From: Staphylococcus condimenti | Lineage (GTDB): Bacteria > Bacillota > Bacilli > Staphylococcales > Staphylococcaceae | Length of the DNA: 64,000 bases | Assembly: GCF_001618885.1 (NCBI RefSeq) | Contig: NZ_CP015114.1 | Span: 2,232,001-2,296,000 of the forward strand | Reading direction: 5' to 3' | Part shown: positions 48,895-59,448 of the stretch, one piece after another | How positions within the stretch are numbered: position 1 is the stretch's first letter | Layout: every line of letters starts with the position of its first letter | Made by a program: the position numbers and the translations under genes | The notes under the pieces: generated by a model | Told to the model about the DNA's origin: nothing | The model's database searches: none | Seen by the model: the letters and a program-made list of their open reading frames with translations, nothing else

Positions 48895-50496
48895 ATGTTA
48901 GTATCTTCATTTGATCCATTCAATAATCTTGCAATATCAAGTCTTATAGCAAGTATTCCAATTATTTTATTCTTATTATGCTTAACAATTTTTAAAATGA
49001 AAGGGATTTATGCTGCAATTACAACTTTAGTTATTACATTGATTGTAGCAGTATTCATTTTCAAATTGCCAGGCGGTTCAGCTGCAGGAGCGGTAGTTGA
49101 AGGATTTTATCAAGGTTGGTTGCCGATCGGTTATATCGTAATCATGGCTGTATGGTTGTATAAATTATCAACTAAAACAGGTCAATTCGGTATGATTCAA
49201 GACAGTATTGCCAGTATTTCACAAGACCAACGTATTCAGTTATTATTAATCGGTTTTTCTTTTAACGCATTTTTAGAAGGTGCAGCAGGATTTGGTGTAC
49301 CAATTGCAATCTGTTCTTTACTTTTAATTTATTTAGGATTTAAACCTTTACAAGCTGCGATGCTATGTTTAGTAGCCAATGCAGCAGCTGGAGCTTTTGG
49401 AGCAATTGGTTTACCAGTAGCGGTTATCGACACTTTAAACTTGCATGGCGGTATCACAGCAATCGAAGTTTCACGTTATTCAACATTCACATTAGCATTT
49501 ATTAACTTCTTTATTCCTTTCTTATTAGTGTTTATTCTTGATGGGTTTAAAGGAATTAAAGAAACTTTGCCAGCAATTTTAGTTGTATCAATTACTTATA
49601 CTGTACTTCAAGGTATCCTTACTTTGGCACAAGGTCCTGAATTAGCAGATATTATCCCGCCACTTGCATCAATGGGAGCACTTGCTTTATTCAGCAGAAA
49701 ATTCCAACCAAAACATATTTTCCGAATTCAAAAAGATGCAGAGCCACCTAAAATCAAAAAGTTATCTGTTAAAGAGGTTTTGTATGCGTGGAGTCCATTT
49801 TACATCTTAACAATTTTCGTAATGATTTGGAGTATGCCATTCTTTAAAAAACTGTTCTTGCCAGGAGGCGCTTTAAGCTTTTTAACTGCGGCTATTCCTT
49901 TACCTGGAACAATGAGCGAAGCAACTCATAAATCAATCGTGTTGAACTTTAATATTATTGGTCAAACAGGAACAGCTATTTTATTAACAATCATCATTAC
50001 ATTGTTATTATCTAAAAATACAACAATTGGCGATGCAGGTCATTTATTAGGAGAAACATTCAAAGAATTATGGATTTCTATCTTTACAATTTGTTTCATT
50101 TTAGCAGTATCTAAGTTAACAACTTATGGGGGATTAAGTGCTGCAATGGGACAAGGTATTTCTAAAACAGGCGGTATTTTCCCATTATTATCACCAATTT
50201 TAGGCTGGATCGGTCTATTTATGACAGGATCTGTTGTAAACAACAACTCATTGTTTGCACCAATTCAAGCATCAGTTTCAAGTCAAATCGGAGTAAGCGG
50301 TGGATTGCTTGTAGCAGCAAATACTGCTGGTGGGGTTGCGGCAAAAATTATTTCTCCACAATCTATCGCAATTGCCACAGCTGCTGTTAAAGAAGTAGGT
50401 AAAGAATCTGAACTTTTAAAAATGTCATTAAGATTCAGTGTTGGTATTTTAGCATTTATCTGTATCTGGACATTCATATTATCATTAATATTCTAA
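48895..50496 (+). CDS. lctP: L-lactate permease
   Basis: A 533-residue LctP-family lactate:H+ symporter with about 12-13 helices. Family features: GFSFNAFLEGAAGFGVPIAI and LVANAAAGAFGAIGLPVAVID in the first half, NNSLFAPIQASV and NTAGGVAAKIISPQSIAIA in the second. It exports or imports lactate during fermentation or lactate use. The Rex and cre sites in front tie it to redox state and carbon supply. GCGGGG-type ribosome site precedes the ATG. The upstream 400 nt contain no other gene. Confidence 0.94.
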   Translation: MLVSSFDPFNNLAISSLIASIPIILFLLCLTIFKMKGIYAAITTLVITLIVAVFIFKLPGGSAAGAVVEGFYQGWLPIGYIVIMAVWLYKLSTKTGQFGMIQDSIASISQDQRIQLLLIGFSFNAFLEGAAGFGVPIAICSLLLIYLGFKPLQAAMLCLVANAAAGAFGAIGLPVAVIDTLNLHGGITAIEVSRYSTFTLAFINFFIPFLLVFILDGFKGIKETLPAILVVSITYTVLQGILTLAQGPELADIIPPLASMGALALFSRKFQPKHIFRIQKDAEPPKIKKLSVKEVLYAWSPFYILTIFVMIWSMPFFKKLFLPGGALSFLTAAIPLPGTMSEATHKSIVLNFNIIGQTGTAILLTIIITLLLSKNTTIGDAGHLLGETFKELWISIFTICFILAVSKLTTYGGLSAAMGQGISKTGGIFPLLSPILGWIGLFMTGSVVNNNSLFAPIQASVSSQIGVSGGLLVAANTAGGVAAKIISPQSIAIATAAVKEVGKESELLKMSLRFSVGILAFICIWTFILSLIF

Positions 50497-50505
50497 ATTC
50501 AAAAA

Positions 50506-50548
50506 ATTACCGTTGTATGCGTAGCATTAAGCATACAGCGGTATTTTC
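50506..50548 (+). terminator. Terminator of lctP
   Basis: Stem TACCGTTGTATGC / GCATACAGCGGTA with a 10-nt loop, then T4. Confidence 0.88.
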
Positions 50549-50577
50549 ATTTAGTTGAATTATTAAAGTTTTAAAAA

Positions 50578-50614
50578 CAAAAAACCCAAGTCAGTTTTAG
50601 CTGATTTGGGTTTC
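50578..50614 (-). terminator. Terminator of the GT4 gene
   Basis: On the minus strand, stem AACCCAAATCAG / CTGACTTGGGTT (one mismatch-tolerant pair) then T6. Confidence 0.88.
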
Positions 50615-51769
50615 TTGTTGACTATCGACAGCTTTCATAAAATCATGATAGACACGATCAGGAGAATATTGAGCGACTGTTTCGAAACCGCGTTCTATAA
50701 TTTTTCCTTGTTCGGAAGGTGGTGCAGAAATCACATTTGAAATATCATCTGCCAAGTCTTCAAAGTTTTGCTGTTTCGCAAGATAACCATTATATCCAGA
50801 ACGAATTAAAGTTTCAGGACCTGCGTTGCCTTTAAAACTGACCACGATATCACCTTGGTTCATTGCTTCTAAAATAATCAGACCGAAACCCTCATTTCTA
50901 GAAGGTACTACAGTGATCGTGCTTTCTGCTAATCGAAGCGGCAAATGCATTGTAGAAGGGTGAATAGACACAATATCATTTAATTGATGTTGTTGAATAT
51001 AGTCTTCTAAATCATTTCTTTGTTGACCATCCCCATAAATTTTGAGTGAATAATTCATTTCACGTAAACTTTCTTGAATTAATTCAACACTTTGCAACAA
51101 CAAGTCAAATCCTTTTTCGTATTCTAAGCGACCAGCCGCAATAATTTGAGGCTTTTTGGGGATTTCAATACGAGACTCATTAATCATGTTAGGCACTGTA
51201 TAAACAGGAACATGTGTCGCTTTTTCATAAACTTTACGATCTGTATTCGTTAAAGTTGTAATACAGTCTAAATCTTTATAAGCTTCTATGATTTCTTTTT
51301 GATAAGAAGTGGGATGCGCATGGAGGTTCATATGCTCCATACCGATAGTCATGACAGAAGAAGGAGCATGATCTGCGATTAAAATATTATAACTAGCACG
51401 AGTGCCGACTAATATATCTGTGTCCACTTCTGATATAGCACGAACAATTTTCTTTTCTACATAACTAGAAAATTGGTTTAATCCAGGTTCGTAACTTGAT
51501 AAGATAGTAGGTTTGAATAAAGGTGTCCATCTACGTAATCGATTGATTGTGATATTTAAAATGTTTTTGGGTCTTAGATTATAATCTATAAGTGACGTAA
51601 CCTTAATCTTGTTATGAAGTTTAAAATAAGGAGACTTGCTGCCCTGGAATACAGAAATAATTTCTACATCATGCCCTTTATCTGCCAATACATTCGCTAA
51701 TTGGGTTACTGCTTTAACTGTTCCGCCCATAGCAAATATGTTGTGCATTAAGAATGTAATTGACTTCAT
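50597..51769 (-). CDS. GT4-family glycosyltransferase
   Basis: A 390-residue retaining glycosyltransferase of the GT-B fold, probably acting on a cell-envelope polymer in the cytosol. N-terminal acceptor domain motif MHNIFAMGGTVKAVTQLANVL; C-terminal donor domain has AAGRLEYEKGFDLLLQS and the E-x7-E motif PSRNEGFGLIILEAMNQGD. It resembles poly(glycerol-phosphate) alpha-glucosyltransferases of staphylococci, but the acceptor is not certain. GGAGGAGC precedes the ATG. The TagB/TagF-like gene lies ~2 kb downstream on the same strand with lctP between them in the opposite direction. Confidence 0.85.
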   Translation of the reverse strand: MKSITFLMHNIFAMGGTVKAVTQLANVLADKGHDVEIISVFQGSKSPYFKLHNKIKVTSLIDYNLRPKNILNITINRLRRWTPLFKPTILSSYEPGLNQFSSYVEKKIVRAISEVDTDILVGTRASYNILIADHAPSSVMTIGMEHMNLHAHPTSYQKEIIEAYKDLDCITTLTNTDRKVYEKATHVPVYTVPNMINESRIEIPKKPQIIAAGRLEYEKGFDLLLQSVELIQESLREMNYSLKIYGDGQQRNDLEDYIQQHQLNDIVSIHPSTMHLPLRLAESTITVVPSRNEGFGLIILEAMNQGDIVVSFKGNAGPETLIRSGYNGYLAKQQNFEDLADDISNVISAPPSEQGKIIERGFETVAQYSPDRVYHDFMKAVDSQQETQIS

Positions 51770-52011
51770 TTTGTGTCAGCTCCTCCTGTAATTTTTCATC
51801 TAATTATAGCATATTACCTATGATTGAATACAATGTACATTGCGTTTAAGTAACAATCTATATTAATTTGCTGATTAAGTATCCTTACCCCTTTTGTCTT
51901 AAGATGAATACGTATATAATAAAAGAATAGAGCAAAATATTCTTCATTACATCAAAGTGGTTGTAACCTAACAACTAAAGACGTTCTTAGGTGTGTTTGT
52001 TTTTTTATAGT

Positions 52012-52025
52012 AGAAAGCGCTTTCT
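52012..52025 (+). promoter_or_regulatory. Candidate cre (CcpA) site in the mqo leader
   Basis: AGAAAGCGCTTTCT is a perfect 14-bp palindrome matching the cre core GAAAGCGCTTTC; only the two outermost bases differ from TGAAAGCGCTTTCA. Two short hairpins lie just upstream (around 51959-51991). Confidence 0.65.
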
Positions 52026-52108
52026 CAAGAGAAGGTTGAAAGAGAGGGTTGAGAAACATGCTTAAGAAAATGTCATCTTTAATTATTAAAAAGGGGGCTG
52101 TATTTGTT

Positions 52109-53590
52109 ATGAGTGCACAACATAGCAAAACAGATGTCATCTTAATTGGTGGCGGAATTATGAGTGCGACACTAGGTACTTTATTAAAAAAAGTTGCACC
52201 GGAAAAAGAAATTAAGGTTTTTGAAAAACTGAAAGAACCAGCAGAAGAAAGTTCAAATGCTTGGAATAACGCAGGTACAGGGCATTCTGCATTATGTGAG
52301 ATGAACTATACAAAAGAAATGCCAGATGGCTCTCTTGATATCTCAAAAGCATTGAAAATCAATGAACAATTCCAAGTATCTAAACAATTTTGGGCTTACT
52401 TAGTTAAACATGGTAACTTAACGCAGCCGGAAGAATTCATTCACACTGTACCACATATGAGTTTTGTAATCGGCGTACGCAATGTTGATTTCTTAAGACG
52501 CCGTGTCAAAGCATTGACTGAAAATGCACTTTTCAAAGAAATGACGATGACTGAAGATAAAGATAAAATTGCTGAGTGGCTGCCACTGATGATGGAAAAC
52601 CGTACAAGTCCAGTACCAGTTGCAGTGAGTCGTGATAAATCAGGTACAGATGTTAACTTCGGCGCTTTAACACGTAAATTATTCAACTATTTAGAAGAAA
52701 ACAATGTCCAAGTTGAATATGAGCATCAAGTGCTTGATATTAAGCAACAAAAAGACGGTACTTGGAAAGTTAAAGTAAAAGATTTACTTACAAACGATGT
52801 TACAGTATACGAATCTGATTTTGTATTTATCGGTGCAGGCGGTGCAAGTTTGCCATTGCTCCAAAAAACAAATATCAAAGAATCTAAACATATCGGCGGG
52901 TTCCCAGTTAGTGGTATTTTCCTAGTATGTCAAGATCCAGAAATCGTAGAACAACATGATGCTAAGGTATACGGTAAAGCTAAAGTAGGTGCACCTCCAA
53001 TGTCTGTGCCTCACTTAGATACACGTTATATCGATGGTAAAAAATCATTGTTATTCGGCCCATTTGCGGGGTTCTCACCAAAATTCTTGAAAACAGGTAC
53101 AAACATGGATTTAATCAAATCTGTAAAACCTAATAACTTGTTAACAATGTTATCGGCAGGTGTGAAAGAAATGCCGTTAACACAGTATTTAATTTCGCAA
53201 TTAATGCTGTCTGATGAAGAACGCATTGAAGAATTAAGAGAATTTATTCCTAATGCTAAAAAAGAAGACTGGAGCCCTGTAGTTGCAGGCCAACGTGTAC
53301 AAGTGATTAAAGATACAGACAAAGGTAAAGGTACGTTACAATTCGGTACAGAAGTAATTGTAAACGAAGATGGAAGTTTATCTGCATTGCTAGGTGCATC
53401 TCCAGGTGCCTCAACAGCAGTGGATGTAATGTTGGATATTTTACAACGTTGTTTCAAAGATGAATTCCCACAATGGGAAAGTAAAATTAAAGAGATGATT
53501 CCGTCATTCGGACAACCTTTAGCTGAAAACCCAGAACTTTATAAAGAAGTAAAAGCAGAAGAAGATAAATATTTAAAACTACAATCATAA
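52109..53590 (+). CDS. mqo: Malate:quinone oxidoreductase
   Basis: A 493-residue FAD enzyme at the inner membrane face oxidising malate to oxaloacetate and reducing menaquinone. It has the FAD motif [14 protein letters not shown] at the start, [21 protein letters not shown], and the C-terminal [15 protein letters not shown]. The start is ambiguous: the frame is open from 52049, with ATG codons at 52058 and 52109. The start [15 protein letters not shown] at 52109, after AAGGGGGC, aligns with staphylococcal Mqo1. Of the two staphylococcal paralogues it resembles Mqo1. A cre-like palindrome suggests catabolite control. Confidence 0.93.
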   Translation: MSAQHSKTDVILIGGGIMSATLGTLLKKVAPEKEIKVFEKLKEPAEESSNAWNNAGTGHSALCEMNYTKEMPDGSLDISKALKINEQFQVSKQFWAYLVKHGNLTQPEEFIHTVPHMSFVIGVRNVDFLRRRVKALTENALFKEMTMTEDKDKIAEWLPLMMENRTSPVPVAVSRDKSGTDVNFGALTRKLFNYLEENNVQVEYEHQVLDIKQQKDGTWKVKVKDLLTNDVTVYESDFVFIGAGGASLPLLQKTNIKESKHIGGFPVSGIFLVCQDPEIVEQHDAKVYGKAKVGAPPMSVPHLDTRYIDGKKSLLFGPFAGFSPKFLKTGTNMDLIKSVKPNNLLTMLSAGVKEMPLTQYLISQLMLSDEERIEELREFIPNAKKEDWSPVVAGQRVQVIKDTDKGKGTLQFGTEVIVNEDGSLSALLGASPGASTAVDVMLDILQRCFKDEFPQWESKIKEMIPSFGQPLAENPELYKEVKAEEDKYLKLQS

Positions 53591-53593
53591 AAT

Positions 53594-53639
53594 GAAAAGC
53601 AGATGCAACGATTGACAACCGTTTGCATCTGCTTTTTTT
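53594..53639. terminator. Bidirectional terminator, mqo and hssS
   Basis: Stem AAAAGCAGATGCAA / TTGCATCTGCTTTT then T3; T-rich on the minus side too. Confidence 0.92.
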
Positions 53640-55017
53640 ATATTTTTTTTGAAAGTGTAATAATAAACGTACTGCCTTCTCCAAGTGTACTCTCAACTTC
53701 GACCTTACCGCCATGAAGTTGAATAATCATTTGAGCAATTGCTAAACCAAGGCCATTACTAGTCGCAGAATGTGTACCTTTATAAAAACGTTCAAATAAA
53801 TGAGTTTTTGTATCTTCAGACATGCCAGGACCATCATCAGAAATACGACATACGATTTCATCATTATCTTGTTCTGAAGTAGCTATATCTATATCGATAC
53901 TGCCGTCTTGCTCAGCATACTTAATAGCATTTGAAATAATATTTTGAAAAGCTTGGTACAACAATCTGTAATTACCTTGAATGGTTACATTTTCAGTATC
54001 CGTCATAATAATTAAATCTTTAGCATCGACAGAGTATTGTTCATGACGAATAATCAAACGAATAATTTCAGCAAGTTGAATCTCATCTTTGAATTCAAGG
54101 TGTTCATGATTATCTAACTCAGCAAGTAATAATAAGGCGCGTGTAAGGTTGCTTAATCGGTTTGTTGTATCATAAATTTCAGATATATAAAATGTACGGT
54201 CTTCCTCGCTATCAGCTGTACTTAATCGATTCAATAATTGATGGATATGAGTTAAAGGTGTTTTGATTTCATGTGAGACGTTTTGAACAAAATGCTGGCG
54301 CATATCATCTAATTGCTTTAGGGATAGGCGCATTTGGTCAAAGCGATATTGTAAAGTACCGAACTCATCTTTACGTGTAATCGCAATCGGTGTATTAAAA
54401 TCACCTTCCATCAAACGATTTGTAGCACGCTTTAATTGAGAAATAGGTTTGATTAAGGCATAAGTTGAACTAATAATTAAAATCATTGAAATCATTAGTA
54501 ATAAGACTAGTAAAATGGCTAAGAAAACACGGAACTCACTGAATGATTTACCGATATCAGGACGTATAAATACAGCCACTTTACCTTGCGGTGTGTTAAA
54601 ACTTGTACCTACAGTATTGGCAGTTTCATTATCAAAAAATCCTGTTACAAATAATTGGTAAGGATGGTTGCGGATGCCATGATAATTTTGATTATTGAAT
54701 ACTTGACGTACTGCTTCTTTAGAGAGGTTATCACGACGGAATTTGTCACCATAAAAATGTCGCTTCCCTGCTTTATTGATTGTAAGTACCTGAAAATTTA
54801 ATTCGCTGATATGTTGGAAATAAGCTTTCATATTTTGGGTGTGTGTTGATTCTTGGTAATGTTTGGCTTCTTGAAGTGTCGTCATTATTTTTTGATCATT
54901 AGAAGGCTTCAAATAAACATGGTAATAAATATTCGACAGAATAAAACTCGAAATCGCACTAAATAACATGATGACAACTGTATAAATCGCAATCCTTGAA
55001 TAAAGTGTTTTAAACAT
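53638..55017 (-). CDS. hssS: Heme-sensing histidine kinase HssS
   Basis: A 459-residue membrane kinase. Helix 1 (about residues 9-31) and helix 2 (about 165-187) flank an extracellular sensor loop of ~130 residues; a HAMP domain follows. The phospho-acceptor His is in QNVSHEIKTPLTHIHQ, the N box in AFQNIISNAIKYAEQ and the G boxes in DDGPGMSE and NGLGLAIAQMI. With HssR it senses heme excess and induces the HrtBA efflux pump encoded divergently. The 5' end overlaps hssR by 8 nt. Confidence 0.93.
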   Translation of the reverse strand: MFKTLYSRIAIYTVVIMLFSAISSFILSNIYYHVYLKPSNDQKIMTTLQEAKHYQESTHTQNMKAYFQHISELNFQVLTINKAGKRHFYGDKFRRDNLSKEAVRQVFNNQNYHGIRNHPYQLFVTGFFDNETANTVGTSFNTPQGKVAVFIRPDIGKSFSEFRVFLAILLVLLLMISMILIISSTYALIKPISQLKRATNRLMEGDFNTPIAITRKDEFGTLQYRFDQMRLSLKQLDDMRQHFVQNVSHEIKTPLTHIHQLLNRLSTADSEEDRTFYISEIYDTTNRLSNLTRALLLLAELDNHEHLEFKDEIQLAEIIRLIIRHEQYSVDAKDLIIMTDTENVTIQGNYRLLYQAFQNIISNAIKYAEQDGSIDIDIATSEQDNDEIVCRISDDGPGMSEDTKTHLFERFYKGTHSATSNGLGLAIAQMIIQLHGGKVEVESTLGEGSTFIITLSKKI

Positions 55018-55684
55018 GTACTTCCGCCTTATAACCTAAGCCGCGTACTGTTTCAATACTGACATCGCTGCCGATTTTAGATAAACGATTGCGTAAACGC
55101 CGAATATGTACATCAACTGTACGATCATCTCCATCATAATCAAAGCCCCAAACGCGTTCGATACATTCTTCTCGACTGAATACTTGTTTGGGATGGCTGA
55201 CTAAAAGAAATAGAAGATGGAATTCTTTATTCGGCAAGGTCATTGTTTTATTAGCAGTTGCGATTTCTAAATAGGATTGATTTAATTTTAAATTGCCAAT
55301 TTCAAGTTCATTTTCAGCGTTGATTTGATAGCGTCGTAAAACAGCTTTAATACGAAAAATTAATTCTTGGACTTCAAAAGGCTTGGTAACATAGTCATCA
55401 GTGCCTGTTAAATAGGCTTCTTCTTTATCACTTAATGCATCGCGAGCTGTTAACATGATGACAGGCAACGTATAGTTGTCTTTGATTTTTTGGCATAACT
55501 CAAAACCATCCATCCCATTCATCATGATATCTACTACTGCAATATCAACATGATGCTGTTCTAAATATTTTAAAGCATCTACTGCGTTTGATTGTGTTGC
55601 TGTCTTAAATCCTTCTTTTTCTAAGTAAGATGAAACATAATGCAGAATTTGGTAATCATCATCTACAATTAAACATGTTGTCAT
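55010..55684 (-). CDS. hssR: Heme response regulator HssR
   Basis: A 224-residue OmpR/PhoB-type regulator. The receiver has DDD at 8-10 and the phospho-acceptor Asp52 (VVDIMMNGMDG). The winged-helix domain carries RTVDVHIRRLRNRL and ends TVRGLGYKAEVHV. It closely matches staphylococcal HssR. It binds a direct repeat upstream of hrtB; that repeat is present at 55782-55801. The ribosome site GAGAGGA precedes the ATG. Confidence 0.94.
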   Translation of the reverse strand: MTTCLIVDDDYQILHYVSSYLEKEGFKTATQSNAVDALKYLEQHHVDIAVVDIMMNGMDGFELCQKIKDNYTLPVIMLTARDALSDKEEAYLTGTDDYVTKPFEVQELIFRIKAVLRRYQINAENELEIGNLKLNQSYLEIATANKTMTLPNKEFHLLFLLVSHPKQVFSREECIERVWGFDYDGDDRTVDVHIRRLRNRLSKIGSDVSIETVRGLGYKAEVHV

Positions 55685-55781
55685 TATATCCTCTCCAACA
55701 ATATGATTTAGATTTATTATACATATTCTTTTGATATCACAACAACAGCTCTGCTATGTTCGCCATTATTTTTTCATGATT

Positions 55782-55801
55782 GTTCATATTCAGTTCATAT
55801 A
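55782..55801 (+). promoter_or_regulatory. HssR-binding direct repeat in the hrtB promoter
   Basis: GTTCATATT-CA-GTTCATATA: two nine-base repeats with 2-nt spacing, matching the HssR box known from S. aureus hrtAB at all but the last base. A -10-like TACAAT follows at 55809. Confidence 0.9.
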
Positions 55802-55847
55802 GTAGCTCTACAATATAGATATCATAAAAAAAGAAGGAGAAATGACG

Positions 55848-56906
55848 ATGAAATTAGCATGGAAAGAAATGACATTCTACAAATTTAAATTCATCTTAAT
55901 TATGTTGATTATCTTGTTGCTATCTAGCATGGTACTTTTTATAAGCGGACTTGCTCAAGGACTTGGCCGTGAAAATATTTCCATGTTAAACAACATGAAT
56001 GCTGAAAAATTTGTAGTACAAGATATCAAACAACCTGTGATTGAAAAATCTAATATTAAACCTGACCAACAAAATCAAGTTGAAAAAGTAATTAACGAGA
56101 AACCATTTAAACTAGGACAGCAAACGATGGTTTCAGATAAAACAAATGACTTGGATATTTTGTTGATCAATCCTGTAAAAGATTTTAAGCCTTCATTGAC
56201 TGAAGGACATTATCCAAAAGATGATAATGAAATCGCAATCAATAAAAAATTGACAGGTGAAGGATTAAAAGTAGGGGATAAAATCAAAATGAAAGGTCAT
56301 GACGATGCTTTTAAAATTGTAGGTGTAATGAATGACACAATGTATGCACATAGTTCAGCAGTCATGACAACCAATCAAGAATTTGATCAGTTAATGCCGC
56401 ATGCTGCTTCATTCTATCCTGTAAAACATATGACAAAAGCAGAACAAAACAAATTAAATGATATTTCAGGTGTAAAGGTAGTCGATGAAAAAACTTTAAC
56501 TGATAATATCCCAAGTTATAATGCAGAACAAGCGCCGTTGAATATGATGATTATCAGTTTATTCTTCATAACAGCAATTGTACTCAGCGCATTTTTCTAT
56601 GTTATGACAATACAAAAAATCTCAGAAATCGGAATTTTGAAAGCGATCGGTATTCGAACACGTCATCTTTTATGGTCATTAGTTTTCCAAATCTTATTAG
56701 TAACGATGATCAGCGTTATTATTTCCGTATTGCTTATTAGCGGATTATCGACATTGATGCCAGTTACAATGCCATTCCATATCACGATCACGAATATGCT
56801 GCTTGTTATTAGTGTATTCATTGTTGTTGCTATTGTCGGTGCTTCATTATCATTTATTAAATTAGTCAAAGTGAATCCAATACAAGCAATAGGAGGGGAA
56901 GCTTAA
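55848..56906 (+). CDS. hrtB: Heme efflux ABC transporter permease HrtB
   Basis: A 352-residue MacB/FtsX-type permease. Helix 1 (about residues 15-38) is followed by a large extracellular MacB-like domain of ~180 residues and three C-terminal helices. HrtB draws heme from the membrane leaflet and expels it with HrtA energy. It is close to S. aureus HrtB along its whole length. ATGs at 55842 and 55848 compete; AAGGAG has the right spacing for 55848, giving MKLAWKEM. The stop overlaps the hrtA start (TAATG). Confidence 0.93.
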   Translation: MKLAWKEMTFYKFKFILIMLIILLLSSMVLFISGLAQGLGRENISMLNNMNAEKFVVQDIKQPVIEKSNIKPDQQNQVEKVINEKPFKLGQQTMVSDKTNDLDILLINPVKDFKPSLTEGHYPKDDNEIAINKKLTGEGLKVGDKIKMKGHDDAFKIVGVMNDTMYAHSSAVMTTNQEFDQLMPHAASFYPVKHMTKAEQNKLNDISGVKVVDEKTLTDNIPSYNAEQAPLNMMIISLFFITAIVLSAFFYVMTIQKISEIGILKAIGIRTRHLLWSLVFQILLVTMISVIISVLLISGLSTLMPVTMPFHITITNMLLVISVFIVVAIVGASLSFIKLVKVNPIQAIGGEA

Positions 56907-57595
56907 TGACATTAGAAGTGAAAGATATCACAAAATCATTTGGTACAGGCGAAGCTAAAACGGATGTATTAAAAGGTGTCGATTTTGATGTGAAACAAGG
57001 TGAGTTTATCATCTTAAGCGGTGCTTCTGGTTCTGGTAAGTCCACACTTTTAACAATATTAGGCGGTCTGCAAGATCAAGATTCTGGTGAGATTTTGTAT
57101 AATGGAAAACCGTTATTTACGAAAGATAAATCGAAAGCGGAAATGCGATTGACTGAAATCGGATTTATTTTCCAAGCTTCTCATTTAGTACCTTACCTTA
57201 CAGTATTAGAACAATTAACAATTGTAGGCAGAGAAGCAGGAATGAGTAAAGGAGAAGCGGACAAACGTGCACGTAAATTGTTAGAACAAATTGGTTTGAA
57301 ACATCGTTTGAAAGCTTATCCGCATATGTTGTCTGGCGGTGAAAAGCAACGTGTGGCAATTATGCGTGCCTTTATGAATGAACCTAAAATTATTCTAGCT
57401 GATGAACCGACAGCAAGTTTAGATGCACATCGTGCTGTAGAAGTGACTCAGATGATACGAGATCGTATTACAAATGAAAATATGGTAGGTATTATGATTA
57501 CACATGATCAAAGATTATTTAAATATGCAGATCGAGTTATTGATTTGTTTGATGGTAAAATTTTAAATAAAGAAGATAAAAGCGAGATTGTTTAA
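56906..57595 (+). CDS. hrtA: Heme efflux ABC transporter ATPase HrtA
   Basis: A 229-residue ABC ATPase of the MacB/LolD class powering HrtB. Walker A is [17 protein letters not shown], the signature is [16 protein letters not shown], Walker B is [14 protein letters not shown] and the H-loop is MITHDQR. All catalytic residues are present. AGGAGGGG precedes the ATG, which overlaps the hrtB stop codon by one base. It ends the heme-detoxification operon before a long terminator stem. Confidence 0.94.
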   Translation: MTLEVKDITKSFGTGEAKTDVLKGVDFDVKQGEFIILSGASGSGKSTLLTILGGLQDQDSGEILYNGKPLFTKDKSKAEMRLTEIGFIFQASHLVPYLTVLEQLTIVGREAGMSKGEADKRARKLLEQIGLKHRLKAYPHMLSGGEKQRVAIMRAFMNEPKIILADEPTASLDAHRAVEVTQMIRDRITNENMVGIMITHDQRLFKYADRVIDLFDGKILNKEDKSEIV

Positions 57596-57620
57596 GCAGT
57601 TTATATTAAGCTAAATAGAT

Positions 57621-57675
57621 ATGCGCCCTATAAGCAGACTTTACAAAGTAAGAAGCTTATAGGGCGCTTGTTTTA
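57621..57675. terminator. Bidirectional terminator, hrtA and DUF218 genes
   Basis: A 13-bp perfect stem (GCGCCCTATAAGC / GCTTATAGGGCGC) with a 19-nt loop, then TTGTTTTAT. Confidence 0.85.
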
Positions 57676-57684
57676 TATTTCATA

Positions 57685-58674
57685 TTAAAATCCTAATAAG
57701 TTTGACAAAAAAGGGTTAGCTTCCAACATACTCGCTATAAATAATAAACCGAAGTAAATTGTAAGTAATAACTTATAACAATACATTAAAGCCAAGAAAT
57801 CACGAATCAGTGCTGTATCAAAAAAAGAATAGGGTGTACGGCTGCCAATTCCTAATGCTTTGAGCTTTAATATTTGAGCGAAGCGGAGTGCACGTAAAAT
57901 ATGGAATTGGCTTGTGACAATAGTCATATTTTCGGAACGAAAAGATGATTTATCGAGTAATATCTGTTTCGTATTCATCAAATTTTCATATGTGCTGTGT
58001 GATTCATCTTCTATTAGAATATGATTTTCTGGTATATATTCTTCAATAAGATAGGCCTTCATTGCTTCTGCTTCAGATACGCGTTCTCCTTCACCTTTGC
58101 CTCCGCTTACGATGATATAAGCAGGCTTCTCTTGTGCAAAATACAAAGCAACAGTCCGATCTAAGCGCCAAGCTAACATTTGTGTGACTTTTTCTCGATA
58201 TAACCCAGCGCCTAAAACAACGATTAAATTGGTTGGTTTTGTAGATTCAATCATACTGTATGCAGAGGACCAACTCAAATAATGGATGAGCGCAAATAAT
58301 GTACTTACAGCTATCCAGCATAGCCATAAGAAAAGGCCGTTTAAAAATGGAACTGGAAGCCAGCTGAGTAAATAAAAAGCAAAAGCCAATATAAATAAAG
58401 CAGCTGCTATACCTGACAAACGTAATAGAAACATCCGTGCACTTTTCCATTCAAAAATCAAACGGTGCTTGAATAAGAGCAGCAATCCACCAACTAAACA
58501 AACAATTGCTATATCATATGGAAAAGTATCTGTAATTAAATGTATAAAAATTATTGCAAAACCAGTGATTAAACTGAGAAAAAACGATATAATGTTTAAT
58601 CCAGGCTGTTGATTTAAAAATAAATAAAAATAACAGCATAGGAGTAATAAGCTAAGTAACATAGAAAGAATCAA
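57685..58674 (-). CDS. YdcF/ElyC-type DUF218 membrane protein
   Basis: A 329-residue membrane protein. About four or five N-terminal helices (residues ~1-150) precede a DUF218 domain with LIVVLGAGLYREKVTQMLAWRLD, IIVSGGKGEGERVSEAEAMK, EDESHSTYENLMNTK and TSQFHILRALRFA. In E. coli the relatives SanA and ElyC affect envelope integrity and undecaprenyl-phosphate use. The start is TTG at 58674, 9 nt after GAGG; no ATG fits better. Its terminator is shared with hrtA. Confidence 0.84.
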   Translation of the reverse strand: MILSMLLSLLLLCCYFYLFLNQQPGLNIISFFLSLITGFAIIFIHLITDTFPYDIAIVCLVGGLLLLFKHRLIFEWKSARMFLLRLSGIAAALFILAFAFYLLSWLPVPFLNGLFLWLCWIAVSTLFALIHYLSWSSAYSMIESTKPTNLIVVLGAGLYREKVTQMLAWRLDRTVALYFAQEKPAYIIVSGGKGEGERVSEAEAMKAYLIEEYIPENHILIEDESHSTYENLMNTKQILLDKSSFRSENMTIVTSQFHILRALRFAQILKLKALGIGSRTPYSFFDTALIRDFLALMYCYKLLLTIYFGLLFIASMLEANPFLSNLLGF

Positions 58675-58834
58675 CTTTATTAACCTCGATTCGAAAAATT
58701 CGTGTACTTAATTCTACCCTATTTTTTCTTAAGATTCTTTTAATATGGTATGCTTAGATGTACAGAAGAAGAATATCGTAGATTAAAACCTAGCGACACT
58801 TCAAATTTATTAAAGTAAATGAAGGAGAAAATTC

Positions 58835-59296
58835 ATGCAAAATATAGAGCAACATATCGACTTTATGGGACATTTCTTAGAAGATATCAATTCTATGGTT
58901 GCCAAACTACTAGAAGATTTGCGCCATGAATATAATGTGTCTATGGAACAATCTCAAGCTGTATTATTGTTAGATAACAACAAATCACTTACTTTGTCTG
59001 AAATTACAGAAAAGCAAGGTGTTAATAAAGCTGCAATCAGCCGTCGTGTGAAAAAGTTGATTAATTTAGATCTCATTCAATGGGAAAAACAAAATGCAAG
59101 TGTGGATCAACGTTTGAAATACGTGAAGTTAACGCCGAAAGGGCGCGAATATATTGAACGCTCAAAAAAAATAATTAGTGAAGTAGCTGTTTACTTAGTA
59201 CAAGATTTAAGCGAAAAACAAATTGAAGATACAGCTGAAAACTTGAGTATTATAGACAAACGTATCAAAGAATACGTGAAAAAGAATCAATTATAA
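58835..59296 (+). CDS. tcaR: MarR family regulator TcaR
   Basis: A 153-residue winged-helix repressor closely resembling staphylococcal TcaR. The DNA-recognition region is ITEKQGVNKAAISRRVKKLINLDL, with the wing NASVDQRLKYVKL. TcaR controls ica biofilm genes and teicoplanin-associated genes in other staphylococci. It is followed by tcaA and tcaB, reproducing the tcaRAB order. The ribosome site AAGGAGAA precedes the ATG. It has its own terminator, so tcaA is transcribed separately. Confidence 0.9.
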   Translation: MQNIEQHIDFMGHFLEDINSMVAKLLEDLRHEYNVSMEQSQAVLLLDNNKSLTLSEITEKQGVNKAAISRRVKKLINLDLIQWEKQNASVDQRLKYVKLTPKGREYIERSKKIISEVAVYLVQDLSEKQIEDTAENLSIIDKRIKEYVKKNQL

Positions 59297-59314
59297 TCTG
59301 AATAAATGAATGGG

Positions 59315-59351
59315 TTGCCGATGCATATTTGAGTGATGCATCGGCTTTTTT
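59315..59351 (+). terminator. Terminator of tcaR
   Basis: A 10-bp stem (GCCGATGCAT / ATGCATCGGC) with a 9-nt loop, then T6. Confidence 0.93.
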
Positions 59352-59448
59352 ACATGATACCTACCTCTCTCTAAGTCTAAATAGGTATATTATTTTGATG
59401 CGAGGTACATTATAATAGTATTTAAGTGCAAAAATAACTGCAGAAATA

